Assembly (NCBI GenBank): GCA_023974075.1
Contig: CM043801.1
Coordinates: forward strand, 4,671,769 to 4,735,768
Direction of reading: 5' to 3'
DNA from: Chaenocephalus aceratus
Taxonomy: Eukaryota > Chordata > Actinopteri > Perciformes > Channichthyidae
DNA length: 64,000 nt
Numbering within the stretch: the first letter of the stretch is position 1; the number at the start of each line of letters is the position of its first letter. Positions 51,970 through 62,700 of the stretch are shown here, one piece after another. The position numbers were made by a program, and so were the translations under genes. The notes below the pieces were generated by a model. That model was not told the DNA's origin and ran no database searches. It saw only the letters and a program-made list of their open reading frames with translations.

Positions 51970-52140
51970 TTCAAACCGGAGAGACGTGATGTAAGAATTA
52001 CATATTTATTGTTTACACGTCATATGAATAGAATGATTGCCATGATAATACAACAGGAGAATGTAATGGTGTTTGGCGATTAGGCCCCGGTTTGCAGGAT
52101 AATCATTCAGGAGGGAAAGCACCGCTCCGATGAAATCCCC
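51970..52140 (-). repeat. Split direct repeat B2 (3' terminus)
   Basis: 171 bp nearly identical to 52431-52601 (differences include GAATAGAATG versus GAATAAAATG). Confidence 0.93.
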
Positions 52141-52245
52141 GGGGTCTAGACACTGGTGGTGGTGCTGAGTAGGTGAGACCGGTCTGAAGAAGGAAGGTTT
52201 AGCTTTGTCCTGGAGGAGACTGGAGGCGAGAGGGGTGGAGGCGGG

Positions 52246-52430
52246 TTGCGGTCATCTGCAAATGATAACTGACAGGGAGGAAGAGCAGGCATTTAAGGAA
52301 TTTAGCATTTGCAGCTATTGGCTGCTGAGGGGTGACGCCCTCATATTTAATGAGGGGGGAAGGGAGCCATCGAGTGACGTGTAAGTGACTCGTGTTAGGT
52401 CTTCCATATTGAACTTGCGCTAAGCTTCAT
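52246..52430 (-). repeat. Split direct repeat A2 (internal)
   Basis: 185 bp matching 58136-58320 with about six substitutions (for example GTGACGCCCTC versus GTGACACCCTC). Confidence 0.93.
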
Positions 52431-52601
52431 TTCAAACCGGAGAGACGTGATGTAAGAATTACATATTTATTGTTTACACGTCATATGAATAAAATGATTG
52501 CCATGATAATACAACAGGAGAATGTAATGGTGTTTGGCGATTAGGCCCCGGTTTGCAGGATAATCATTCAGGAGGGAAAGCACCGCTCCGATGAAATCCC
52601 C
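52431..52601 (-). repeat. Split direct repeat B1 (internal)
   Basis: Lies directly against A2. The junction TTCAT/TTCAAACC equals the two element ends joined head to tail. Confidence 0.93.
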
Positions 52602-52869
52602 AAAACCAGTGAAGTATGAAATACTGAGATGAACTGAGTTGCTTACCTTGTGGGGTGACTGGTGATCTGGGAAGGAAAGATAATAGATTAACTCATATAT
52701 GAGCGACATAGTGCCGGAATCACTGCCGGAGCTTACGGGTCATGCTGAGACTCTGACTGCCGAAATCAGTGCCGGTCTTACCTGAAAACGACCTGCGGGT
52801 CGCATGCCTGGCCAGCAGGGCTGGACTACGCCGAGGAGCGAGCGGTTTCGTTTTGTAACGGTGGCCCAA

Positions 52870-53510
52870 CGTCCACGACACCGAAGTGTACGGTAGCCCG
52901 AAGCTACGACATCGAAGTGTACGGTGGCCTTCCGCCACGCCTGACTTCGCAGGCTATGTATATATATATATCTTTTTTTCCTTTCTCCTTTGTTTTGTAA
53001 CTGACACCGAAGTGTACGGTAGCCCGAAGCTACGGCACCGAAGTGTACGGTGGCCTTCCGCCACGCCTGACTTTGCAGGCTATATATATATATCTCTTTT
53101 TCTTTACTCTTTTCTCTTTCTCCTTTGTTTTGTAACTGACACCGAAGTGTACGGTGGTATTCCGCCACGCCTGACTTCGCAGGCTATATATATATATTTT
53201 TTTCTTTACTCTTTTCTCTTTCTTTCTTTCCTTTGTTTTGTAACTGACACCGAAGTGTACGGTGGCCTTCCGCCACGCCTGACTTTGCAGGCTATATATA
53301 TATATATATATATCTTTTTCTTTACTCTTTTCTCTTTCTTTCTTTTTCCTTTTTTTGTAACTGACACCGGAGTGTACGGTGGCCTGAGTCCATGCCTGAC
53401 TTCACAGGATATCTCTTTCTTTTCCTTCTTTACTCTTTCTTTATTTTCTTTGTTTTGTAACTGCCACGGGGTGTACGGTGGCCCGAGTCCACGCCTGACT
53501 GCAGGAAATA
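52870..53510. repeat. Tandem array of 95-135 bp units in the Ngaro-type element
   Basis: Each unit has ACACCGAAGTGTACGGTGGC, TTCCGCCACGCCTGACTTCG and CAGGCTATATATATA, then a pyrimidine tract (TTTCTTTACTCTTTTCTC) and TTTGTTTTGTAACTG. About six units are present; length varies with the TA and CT runs. Open frames across the array are repeat products. Confidence 0.9.
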
Positions 53511-53699
53511 CATTTTACACTGATACGTTTGAGCAAGGCCTGGGAATGAAATACCTGTGTGCCGGAGATGAAGCCCGTTACATGTAGTTGCAGCGTGAGA
53601 CGAGACATTATTCCCTGTGGGCGGGGCCCGCGGAATTAGGACAGGAATGCAGTTTGAATATCAGGTACCTTAGTGAGACATGTATACTTGTGAATGTGT

Positions 53700-55164
53700 T
53701 TATGAACCACCACCAGTTATATGCATAGATACCATAGTTAGGGTCTGAGAGATCTTTGGGAAGCCAGTACGGCGCTGATGTCCGGGCAAATGTAGGTTAT
53801 GAAGGCGGAGGAGGACCACTGTCCTAGTTGTTGTAGGGATGAGGTAGAGAGACCTTGATTTAGCAGCAGAGGTGGCTGCACCTATCCTGAAGGAATGTCC
53901 CGGGTATGATATAGGTGATAGGCCGGATTTAATGAGAACTTGCTTGAGGTAGAAATTGACAGGGGCCATGACCCTGCAACCACTCTCCCTGGAAGAAACC
54001 CCCAAAACCCACGGATGGGGCGGCATCCGTGAAGAACCTCATTGAGTCAGAGGAACGCACGAGGTCATCGTAAAAGAAAGTAACTCCGTTCCAGTGGGCG
54101 AGCAGGAGGGACCAGAAACGTAGGTCTGAGCGGCAGCCTTCGTCTAAGAAAACGCAGTCATGGAGTTTGTCGACCGCTGATGCTGCGTCCAGGAGGCGGG
54201 AGATGAACGAGCGCCCCTGGGGGATGACGTGCATGGCGAAGTTGAGGTGTCCGAGAAGGGAGAGCAACTGTTGTTTTGTGATAACTTGTTGCTCGCAGTA
54301 TGACTTGGTGATGTCCCGGATGCGCTGCAATTTTGTCGGAGGGGAGAGACGCCTTCATGTCTATGGAGTCGAGGATGATGCCTAAGAACTCTAAGCGTGT
54401 GTCGGGACCTAACATTTTCTCTTCGGAGAGAGGGACACCTAACTCCTGAAGCAGTGTTTAAGCTTGGCCGTGAGGTCCCTGAGCTGTCCTGTGGCGGGTC
54501 TATGGGGAGGAGTCGTCCAGTAGGTGAAGGACGGAGGGGATTCTGACGATGTTCAGCAGGATCCAGCAGAGCGCTTCCGAGAAGGAATTGAAGATGCAGG
54601 GGCTGTTTCTGCGAAAATAGAGTTTGGACTCCCACTTAATACCGAACGAATTCCACTGAGACTGAGATGAATGGGGATGATTTTGAAGGCATCGGTAATG
54701 TCCGCTTTGGAGAGCCGAGCTCCGTGCCCTGTGAACTTGATCATCTTTATTGCATTATCCACTGAGGCATGGTGAAGGGAGAACTGATCTGGAGGGATGA
54801 TGCTATTGACGCTGCCGAAGGGCTGGAGCGGGGAGCGGACTGATCGTAAATCAGCCTTTTATTTACGTTTGGCTTATTCCGATGGGATTTGAACGGAACA
54901 CTGAGAAGGGGGAGGAGCTAAAAGGGCAGATTATATATCCTTTGAGAAGTTCTTTGTCGATGAGCTGGGAACTATGTTGGGTTCTTTAGCGGCTGACTGT
55001 AAGTTTCTTGCTACGAAAGTCACTGTGGGAGATGGGAGGACCCCTACCCTGAAGCCTTGGGAGAGCCCTGACAGGAGATAGTCAACGAAAACGGAATCTG
55101 GGTGAGTAGATAGCGCAGCTGCTAGCTGAGGGATGATAATGGGAGTGGAGGGGTGATATTCCAA
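53700..55164 (-). pseudogene. Ngaro-type reverse transcriptase/RNase H and tyrosine recombinase
   Basis: The pol frame starts near 55164 with PIIIPQLAAALSTHPDSVF and LLSGLSQGFRVGV, typical of the beginning of Ngaro reverse transcriptase. Next come DNAIKMIKFTGHGARLSKAD and DAFKIIPIH with the first catalytic Asp (about 54760-54660), then, in another frame, the LLDD box near 54510. The RNase H side has LLSLLGHLNFAMHVIPQGR and FFTDAAPSVGFGGFF (54330-53990). The tyrosine recombinase end shows GHSFRIGAATSAA (about 53900), holding the conserved His-x-x-Arg. The final Tyr region is unclear. At least four frame changes and stops break the gene. Confidence 0.82.
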
Positions 55165-55218
55165 TTATTATTATTTTTTTTTTTCCTCCACGAGGTTTCT
55201 GGCGCAGAGCTACTGTGA
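55165..55218. other. Junction between Ngaro-type coding sequence and Harbinger insertion
   Basis: AT-rich run (ATTATTATTATTTTTTTTTT) and a short unplaced stretch. Confidence 0.4.
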
Positions 55219-55505
55219 CGGCCCGTCCACACGGTGGCACGCGTTAAAGCTTCCAACGCTTCTGCCCATTCACTTTGAATAGGATGACGTCACATTTAGC
55301 AGGACTGTATTTTGGGAAGCGACGTGGAGCGTTGCTGGCGTTGCTCGCTTCAAAAGTTGAGCAATGTTCAATTTTGTTGGCGCCTCGGCAGAAGCGTCAG
55401 CCAATGAAATCCCGTTTATGCAAATCTGCCAGTACAAGCGCTAGCCAGTCAAACCGCGCGTATGCTGGGAGAGACTACGCAGGTCATTACCTCTAATTCT
55501 AAAAA

Positions 55506-55635
55506 ATGGAGGGAAAATTCATTATAGCGGTAGTGAATCACCCGGTGCTGAATGATCGGTCTCTGTTCATCTACCGGGATACAAACCAGAGGAGCGAGGC
55601 ATGGAGGGAGGTGGCAGAGACAGTGGGTGAAACTG
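55506..55635 (+). pseudogene. First exon of a Harbinger MADF DNA-binding protein (orphan copy)
   Basis: The ATG at 55506 gives MEGKFIIAVVNHPVLNDR and SLFIYRDTNQRSEAW, ending EVAETVGETG before a GTAGGT donor (55636). The length is 130 nt, as in the copies at 3291 and 3722. Nearly all differences among the three copies are single-codon changes that keep the MADF pattern. The second exon is absent here. Confidence 0.8.
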
Positions 55636-55782
55636 GTAGGTTTTCGCCTGTTGGAAAAACATTTTTAAATTATTTTATTTATTTATATATATTTTTTTTT
55701 TTCCAGTTTACTTCGTTTTAACATTGCTATTGCTACGTATCTCGGGGGCAAGAGATTCATGTGATTGGTTGTTGGTCACGTT

Positions 55783-56576
55783 TAGAGATGTCCCGATCCG
55801 ATCACGTGATCGGGGATCGGAGCCGATCACGTGATTTTCAAAAGATCGGGGATCGGGAGAAAAAAATCGGGGATCGGGATTTTTTTTTTAATTTAATGTT
55901 ACAAAACAAAAATGACCATGTTCACGTCTTAAAGTCATCCTGAGGACTTAGTTTTGGTTTAAAATTACACAACATCATGTATGTGTTGCTTTCTTTGGGC
56001 TTGTTTTCATAGACCTGGTTGCTTATTTCTCTGAAATCTGGCAACAGAGTGGGCGCAGTGTCTAATAGCAGCAGTAAGCTAACGAGAGGCTACGTTCAGC
56101 TGGTGACTCGGGAGTCGGGACAGAGAAAATGTCAGGAGTTTGGAAGTATTATAAAATTGAAAGCGAAGGCAGTGTAACAGCCAGATGCAATGTTTGAAAG
56201 GCGGAGGTTCCGCGTGGTGGAAAAAACAGAGCTACGTTCAACACGACCAATCTAATACGCTACTTGAGAAACAAACACCAACAACAACATGACGAGTACA
56301 CAGCGGCCACTCAGGTAACGGCACTGAAACAACCAACACTTTCAGAGACTTTTAAAAGGAAAGAGAAACTGCCCCAGAACAGTGAAAAGGCCAACACAAT
56401 AACAGCCAAGATAGCTGAATTCATCGCGTTGGATGACCAGCCGTTATTTGTTACCTTTTTTTTCTCTTAATGCATTGCATAAAGATCGGATCGGGAAAAA
56501 TCGGTATCGGCAGATTGTCAAAATCAAATGATCGGAATCGGATCGGGAGCAAAAAAAGGTGATCGGGACATCCCTA
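55783..56576 (+). mobile_element. hAT element, 8-bp target duplication, within Harbinger
   Basis: The ends TAGAGATGTCCCGATCCGAT (55783) and GATCGGGACATCCCTA (to 56576) are inverted. The duplication GTCACGTT is exact at 55775-55782 and 56577-56584. Many GATCGG words lie near both ends. It retains a transposase N terminus. Confidence 0.95.
56129..56468 (+). pseudogene. BED-finger N terminus of a hAT transposase
   Basis: The frame from 56129 reads MSGVWKYYKIESEG, with a degraded finger (CNV, then a stop where the second Cys is expected). It continues LIRYLRNKHQQQHDEYTA, the His pair side, and then TLSETFKRKEKLPQNSEKAN and KIAEFIALDDQP, the usual linker before the catalytic domain of ZBED-like transposases. 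The frame ends at 56468 and nothing catalytic follows. A one-codon stop near 56195 breaks the finger. Confidence 0.72.
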
Positions 56577-56735
56577 GTCACGTTGCTCGCAAAAAAAAGA
56601 AAACAGTAGCGTAAGCAGAAATGTACTTTAGGGTGGGCCTGTAAAAATATAGGGTGGGCCACATTTTTGGCAGATTACTTTTAGAATACTTCCAAGTTCG
56701 TTTCTTCTCTTTCCTCTTCTTTCTTTCTTCTCTTT

Positions 56736-56803
56736 TCTTCTTCTTCTTCTTCTTCTTCTTCTTCTTCTTCTTCTTCTTCTTCTTCTTCTTCTTCTTCTTC
56801 TTT
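56736..56803. repeat. (TTC)n microsatellite
   Basis: About 22 TTC units; gives poly-Phe, poly-Glu and poly-Lys frames that are not genes. Confidence 0.97.
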
Positions 56804-57252
56804 CTTTGGAATACTTTCTTTTCCATAACAGATGGGTATGTTTTGGTGAACGGGAGACACGTATTTTACTGTTTTATCAAGAGCACAACACAACATCTTA
56901 GTGTCATTCTGGACAGCTCTCATCTGCACCACACGTAAAACTCACCCATACTGCATTCTTGTACAGTATGGGTAAACCTTTCCTTAGAATATGTTATGCA
57001 TTGTAAGGTGTCCTTGGGTGCTTTGAAAGGTGCCCCTTAATAGAATGAATTATCATTATTATTTATTATCTGAAACGATGTAATAACTTTTTTTCAGTCA
57101 CTTGCCCTATACATTCAGCAGGCCATTCACTTTGATTTGATCCCGTTATAAATGTCATCATTTCGACAATAAATAAATGCTACATAAACGTTATCTTCCA
57201 CGTTTTATCTAACCATCTCCGTTTCTACCTTTCAATATATTTTGAAAGAGAA

Positions 57253-57280
57253 CTCTCTCTCTCTCTCTCTCTCTCATCTG
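57253..57280. repeat. (CT)n microsatellite
   Basis: About 14 CT units. Confidence 0.95.
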
Positions 57281-57556
57281 CGTGCGGGGGCGGGGCCTCA
57301 CAGACACGCTGCATCTCTCGCTCACAGACACGCTGCAGCGCTGTGCAGTGTGCACACGGTTCTGCTGGTAATGAATATTACATTTTGTGAGGAAACTTCT
57401 CAACCAATAGTTCCAATAAGTATTCACTTCAGGTTTACGAAAGTAACTGACTCAGATTACTCGTTTTTCAAATGTAACGCCCGCTGAATATACATGATTT
57501 TTTGTATTTCTGATTAGGTAACGCCGTTACATCTATTCCGTTACAACCCGACCCTG

Positions 57557-58071
57557 TGTGGGTGAGTGCAAACATTTTCGTTAACACTAGTACCTGACCT
57601 GAGTGCCACGGAAGTCGAAGCTCCTGTGACGGAGTCTTCCAGGGCCTGGAGGCGAGCATCGATAGCTATCATGGAGCTAGCCAGGGATTGCAGGGAGCCG
57701 GCCACGCTACTCTCCATGAGGGGTGTGTTAGTGACGCTCCCGGACTGGCGAGCCTGGGAAGGGGTGGATTTTGGAGGTGGACGGGATCCTGGAGGGCTCG
57801 ACTTCTTTCTTTTTTTTACCTCCGCGTCCTCGCCCTGCTCTCTGGGGAGCTGACTGGAGCTGCTGCCCCGGACTGGGGAGCTGTGCTGGAGACCTGATCC
57901 GAGAAGCTCTCGGAGCTGCGAGAGAGTGAGGCCTGGGGCTGTGGGGATGCCCTGCTGCAGGAGCCGGGCGATGAGGAAGTCTGCCTCTGGTGATAGGTCG
58001 CTGTGGGGAGCCGAACCGGGCTCGAATAATTCCATACCAGGTTCGTGATCTGAATTGTCCGAGTTGGACAT
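57557..58071 (-). pseudogene. Ngaro-type gag-like protein, C terminus replaced
   Basis: The ATG at 58071 gives MSNSDNSDHEPGMELFEPG. The frame continues with a helix-rich part (ADFLIARLLQQGIP, LTLSQLRELLGSGL), a basic stretch (VKKRKKSSPPGSRPPPK) and a possible coiled coil (SSMIAIDARLQALEDSVT). Its place just after repeat A1 and before the reverse transcriptase fits gag of a YR retrotransposon. After about residue 170 the frame enters the inserted sequence at 57556 and stops at 57541, so the end of gag is missing. No zinc knuckle is visible in the remaining part, which is common in this class. Confidence 0.7.
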
Positions 58072-58135
58072 CTTGAGCTAGTTTTTCTTGTGCTTTTTTT
58101 TTTTCTCGCGAGGAGGAGTATAGTACTGCTACTGT

Positions 58136-58320
58136 TTGCGGTCATCTGCAAATGACAACTGACAGGGAGGAAGAGAAGGCATTTAAGGAATTTAGCATGT
58201 GCAGCTATTGGCTGCTGAGGGGTGACACCCTCATATTTAATGAGGGGGGAAGGGAGCCATCGAGTGACGTGTAAGTGACTCGTGTTAGGTCTTCCTTATT
58301 GAACTTGCGCTAAGCTTCAT
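58136..58320 (-). repeat. Split direct repeat A1 (5' terminus)
   Basis: 185 bp matching A2. The outer end is at 58320 (CTAAGCTTCAT); beyond it the sequence is unrelated to B1. Confidence 0.93.
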
Positions 58321-59528
58321 GAGAATACTTACTTCCGGGTGTAAAATTATCCGTTATCCAATGGGAATGGACGCTCACATTGCCTTTAACTGCCGCCGAC
58401 ATGGACCGATGCGGTGCTTCCCTGAGCGTCAAATACCGCGGCCGATGGGAATACATTGCAATCAGTTGAAAGCTCTGTGCGTCCGTTTATGAAGCTGAAG
58501 GAGACTCGGTGCGTCCCAACTGGATGCCAAAGGACCCTGACCAAGCCTCGCTATTGGACGTTCAGGGAGTGAGACTGTATTGGATGTGTAGCAACATCAA
58601 TTAAATGGGAGGGAGAAATATGACTTGGCAATAAGACAAGATACAATGTTAATCAGTTGAATCAGTGACAATGTGTATGTTGTCAATTTATCTTTCTAAT
58701 TCTTCTCTCATCCTCTATTGTCTGTGATGCAACATGACTCTGGCCTTCAGCTAGCTTGGCCTTATGTTGCATGCATGTTTCACTAATGGGGAAACACCAA
58801 GTATTCATAGACGGCTTACAGTGATGGATGGCAAAGGTCTGAGCCAGTAGATCAGCATATACAGTTTTAGACCTGAGAGAAATGAGAGTCTGGTTAGCCA
58901 AATGAGGTTCATGCGGCAACAGCTAATTTACAAAAGTGAAGTCCAGGTTGGATCTATCCCAGCTGTCTGTCACCATAGACTGTAACTTGAAAGCTGTAAG
59001 ATTTGTTATTGTTATGCTGTTTATCTTGTACCTTAGCATTTGACTACATTAGCCATGTTGCTGGTCTAACAAAGCTAGTTTTGATTTTATCATAAAGTCA
59101 GTTGCTCACATTTTTAAATATGAATCAGTTATTATCCACCCCATTGGCTTTCATTTTCATTCAGGTTTCTACTGAATAAAGCATCTCCTTGAGTATTATG
59201 CTGGCAATTTATTTGATCAAATGTGGATAAAGAATCACAGCTGTCTTTGTCCTATTTTATTTCTTACAAGAAAGTTTAGTCAGTCATACACAGAGCAAAC
59301 TTTCTGATGAGTGACAGTTCGACAGAAGTATACTGTTGGTGCACATGGAGTGTAACTAATAAAATCATACCACATATTCTTAATAAGGGCATTTCCCAAG
59401 TTTAGCAAAGACGTGAATGCCAGTATATAGAGATAAACATTAGCAATTAAGATTCACACAATTATATTATTTAAGTAAGTGAGCAACATACTTTTTTAAA
59501 GATTATGTCAGTCACTCCACTTTATGCA
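58321..59528. other. No gene recognised
   Basis: 58340-58570 has repeat-like GC-rich text (CCAATGGGAATGGACGCTCA, GGATGCCAAAGGACCCTGAC), without ends that I can define. 58660-59528 is AT-rich without a feature. Confidence 0.4.
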
Positions 59529-59532
59529 TTAA

Positions 59533-60801
59533 AGGTGGGGTAGGTAAGTTTCAGAAACCGGCTTGAGATACACTTGTTATATTCCATGGAATGCTCTTAA
59601 CATCCCAATAGCAATGAATATCTGAAGTGCTTTGACAAAAAATCCATTAAAAAATGTCATCTGTGGAAGCCGTAGTTCTGTAAAAAGCACGACCAATCAT
59701 CTGATCCGGCCCGGCTAAAGTAACTGGATGGCCTACCTGTCTGTCAGCCTTCCATCTGTGCACAAACTTATCTCGTGCCCTCATTGGTCATGTGCGCGTT
59801 CGTGTGTGTTGGAGGAGGGGCTCTGAATTTTGAAAATACACAGCCTGAACAAATCTGCCCGTTCCTTACAGAGCCCCTCCTCACCAATGAGGGCACAAGA
59901 TCAGTTTGTGCACAGATGGAAGGCTGACAGGCAGGTAGGCCATTCAGTTATTTAGGTCGTGCTTTTTACAGCACTTAGGCTGCCACAGATGACATTTTTT
60001 AATGTATTTATTGTTAAAGCATTTCATATATTCATTGCTATCGTGATGTTAAAGGTCCCATGTCATGCTTTTCCGGTTATCCCCTTGTGTTATGAAGGTT
60101 TTTCTGCATGTAAACGGTCTGCAAAGTCACAAACCCTCAAAGTACACCCTGTAGCGAGTACAACTCTAACACAGAAAATACCTGTCTGTGCTGCCCCAAA
60201 ACGCCTCGTTGGGGATTTCTTGTTTTCTTCCTGGGTACAGTGACGTGCCCATATCCAAATGGACCCATTGGTCCAAATGGACCAATCCATGGAGCCGTTA
60301 AGTTACGTCCGCAGAGCCGTTAGGTTAAGTCCGTGGATTGGTCCAAATTGACCAATACGGACTTCCTCACACACACTCAATCTTTTCTCAGCTGCAGCTC
60401 CGCCGATTTCTCCTCCCTGAGATGGCGGGACGTGGCGAGGCTGTGAGTTTGTGTGTGAGCACACACACTGACTCACAGCCAGGCTGCAGGTGTGTGTGTG
60501 TGTGTGTGTTCGGGCTAGGTTTCGCTGTGTCTCGCTGTCTCGCAGACGGCCACTGGGCTCACAGGGAGGGGGGGGGCAGGAGCTCCAACAAGCCGTTCAG
60601 GACGGAGAGTGAATACACATACTATACAGAGATGCTGTGAGAAACCAATGTGAGTTTGGAACATTGAACAATGTAAATCTATTCTAGTCGACCTCAACAA
60701 TGGAATTATGATCAGTAGAAATGGCCGTGACATGGGACCTTTAAGAGTATTCCATGGAATATAACAAAAAGTATTTCTGAAATAAATTACATACCCCACC
60801 C
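59533..60801. mobile_element. TTAA-target foldback element
   Basis: The ends AGGTGGGGTAGGTAAGTTTC (59533) and ACATACCCCACCC (to 60801) are inverted, with TTAA on both sides (59529-59532 and 60802-60805). The left half folds on itself: GATGGCCTACCTGTCTGTCA and CTGACAGGCAGGTAGGCCAT are inverted, and the pairing runs for about 150 bp around a centre near 59830. It has no gene. It contains a second TTAA element. Confidence 0.88.
60053..60740. mobile_element. TTAA-target MITE nested in the foldback element
   Basis: The ends AGGTCCCATGTCATGC (60053) and GTGACATGGGACCT (to 60740) are inverted; TTAA lies at 60049-60052 and 60741-60744. The 688-bp interior has duplicated CCATTGGTCCAAATGG/GGATTGGTCCAAATTG words and a short GT run. 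It has no transposase. Confidence 0.9.
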
Positions 60802-60984
60802 TTAAGAGAACATTCTATATTAGCTTTACAAAACTCTTCTCATGCCTGTATCATCATGTGCTCTTTTTGGAAAGCAGGTTTGCTCATACACTTCACACAG
60901 GATAAAAACAGTTGAGTTAAGGTTCAGTAAACAGCTTCTGAAATCACTACTCCTCCTGCTGGGTAGTTTGCTTTTAAAACCCCA

Positions 60985-61520
60985 TTTACACGCAAACGCA
61001 TACAAAACGAATACGATATCAAAAAAGTATTCCGTTCACACGAGACCGCTCGCGAGCGCTGGAGGCGCTGTCCATATGTATATAAGTGGCGCTGTACTTT
61101 CGCCACAAAATACACCAAAAGCAGCGAAGAAGACCCCCGAGCATGGTTGCCATGGTTGCCCTTCTGTTTATACCCCGTGGTGGATTTAGCAACATGTAGT
61201 TCATGTAGTTCTCCTTGTCCACTTGTTGCTGATGGTTGTGGTAGAGGAGCTGTAGGTTTTTCACATCTGTAGCATGGTCAGTAGCTGTAGCGCTAGCAGT
61301 GCTACAGCAGTGAGCAGGAGCGGTGGGGCTATGGCTTCATCTTTATCAGGAAATGATGGTGTTTGGCCCCCCAGAGCATTCCGTTTGCAGATCTATCCAC
61401 CTTGGGACCCGTAATCGTTTGCGGGGACTGTTTCTCCGCGTTTCCGTTAAGGCCTCATGAACGAACGGGCTATACGAAAGAGAAAAGTAGCGGATACAAC
61501 CGTTAGCGTTCTCGTGTAAA
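60985..61520. mobile_element. Possible inverted-repeat element 'TTTACACG'
   Basis: TTTACACGCAAACGCATACA (60985) and, reversed from 61520, TTTACACGAGAACGCTAACG form an inverted pair of about 17 bp. No target duplication is visible. It may be Harbinger-like. Confidence 0.5.
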
Positions 61521-62334
61521 AAGCACATAAAACCCTTAAAATGTGCTGGCTTGAAAACAGGCTATTAAGTATTCAGCTTAATTAGCATCAGCTAAAGTCG
61601 GTCAGCATTGTTGGCACACTTGGCTTTGTATAGGGCTAGTTAGTCAAGTCCCTGAAAGCCAATAAACACAGATCCGTCTCATCCTCCTGTCTTCCTCTCT
61701 GCCCCCGTTTGCCTTTCTTTCTTTGTCCCCCCCCTCCTTAATCCCCCTCCCCTCGCCCCACTCTTCACTGAACATTCTGCTCACACAGGCTGGCTGGGAG
61801 GGTGAACATTGGAATGAGGTAAATGGGGCGAGTGCTGAGGTCAGTGGTGCTTGAGGAGGAATTGGTCGACTCCCACTGCTTCCCTGTATTCTGCCAACAG
61901 CCAGAGAGCAATGCAAATGGCTCTTACTTACTGATTGCTTTAAATCCCTCTGGTTTCTGGACAGAGACACAAACAAACTCAAGGCTTAAGATAGAAAACT
62001 TTGTGAGAGAGACAGAGAACAGCGGAAATTGGTCTCCATATGTGTATGATCTCAAACTTCTTTTGAAAACCAGTTCAGCATGAAGACATTTGAAACTTGA
62101 ACTTGAATTTTAATCAAGAGAATAGTTCCGGATTAAGACATGGATTCAGTGTTGAAGTGGAGTTAGGACAGGCGAATGTTCTTCCACTTGGTTTGAAAGA
62201 TTAACTTTCTTTGACCATGGCTACATACAGGTCAAGGTCACACAAATGTTATACGCTCATTATGACAGTGTTGCACTATTGTCTAATAGGATATAACGTT
62301 TAAGTTATGTTATTTTGAAGATGCAAACTAAGAG
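61521..62334. other. No gene recognised
   Basis: C-rich text at 61690-61760; no exon or repeat ends supported. Confidence 0.4.
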
Positions 62335-62338
62335 TTAA

Positions 62339-62700
62339 AGAGGCCCTATTATTTTTGGGGGAAGTTTTCCATTCCCTGTAGTGTGTTGTATAGGTGTATG
62401 TGCATGTAGATGCTCCCCCCCCTGTCTGTAACATAATGACATCACTATGTAACACATGTGGTTCTATTGGCTATTGGCTCCAACACATTGTACATGATAG
62501 GCTAAGGGGCGGAAATCTCTAAGCGGTTGACCAATCACAACAGAGCTAACCAATCAGAGCAGACTGGGCTCTGGTTTCAGACAGAGTGAAAAGAGGTTAG
62601 CGAGTTAGCTAAGCACTTAGCGCTGCTAGTTTCAGAACAAACTATTATCTTAAACTGTAAGATAAGCAGTGTTGCCAACTTACAACAAATATTCTAAACA
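62339..62700. mobile_element. TTAA-target element, left end only
   Basis: TTAA (62335-62338) is followed by AGAGGCCCTATTATTTTTGG. The interior has words common to fish TTAA MITEs (AACATAATGACATCACTATG, GACCAATCACAACAGAGCTA). No right end is found in the window, so the right limit is only approximate. Confidence 0.6.

Larger units (their letters stand above)
55219..56594 (+). mobile_element. Harbinger fragment with MADF exon, itself invaded by hAT
   Basis: The left end CGGCCCGTCCACACGGTGGC (55219) is preceded by TGA. The block GATGACGTCACATTTAGCAG and the MADF exon follow in the same order as at 3440. Subterminal sequence GAGATTCATGTGATTGGTTG is interrupted by a hAT element and continues to about 56594 (CACGTTGCTCGC). 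The right terminal repeat is missing. Confidence 0.82.
56595..57556. mobile_element. Unresolved insertion in the Ngaro-type gag; hAT-like right end
   Basis: The stretch separates gag from the reverse transcriptase. It ends GTAACGCCGTTACATCTATT and CAACCCGACCCTG (57556), in reverse CAGGGTCGGGTTG, a hAT-like end; beyond it gag resumes. The left end and duplication are not found. Confidence 0.5.
51970..58320 (-). mobile_element. Ngaro-type tyrosine-recombinase retrotransposon with split direct repeats
   Basis: Reading on the minus strand the order is repeat A1 (58320-58136), gag, reverse transcriptase/RNase H, tyrosine recombinase, a tandem array, B1 (52601-52431), A2 (52430-52246), a 105-bp gap and B2 (52140-51970). 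A1-ORFs-B1-A2-B2 is the split direct repeat plan of Ngaro and PAT elements. Such elements integrate circular DNA by recombinase and leave no duplication. The coding region is broken, and other transposons lie between gag and reverse transcriptase. Confidence 0.88.

Noticed and set aside
52886..53587. 233-codon plus-strand frame
   Set aside because: It crosses the tandem array in the Ngaro-type element and translates its units.
56578..56938. Poly Lys, Glu and Phe frames
   Set aside because: They come from the (TTC)n microsatellite.
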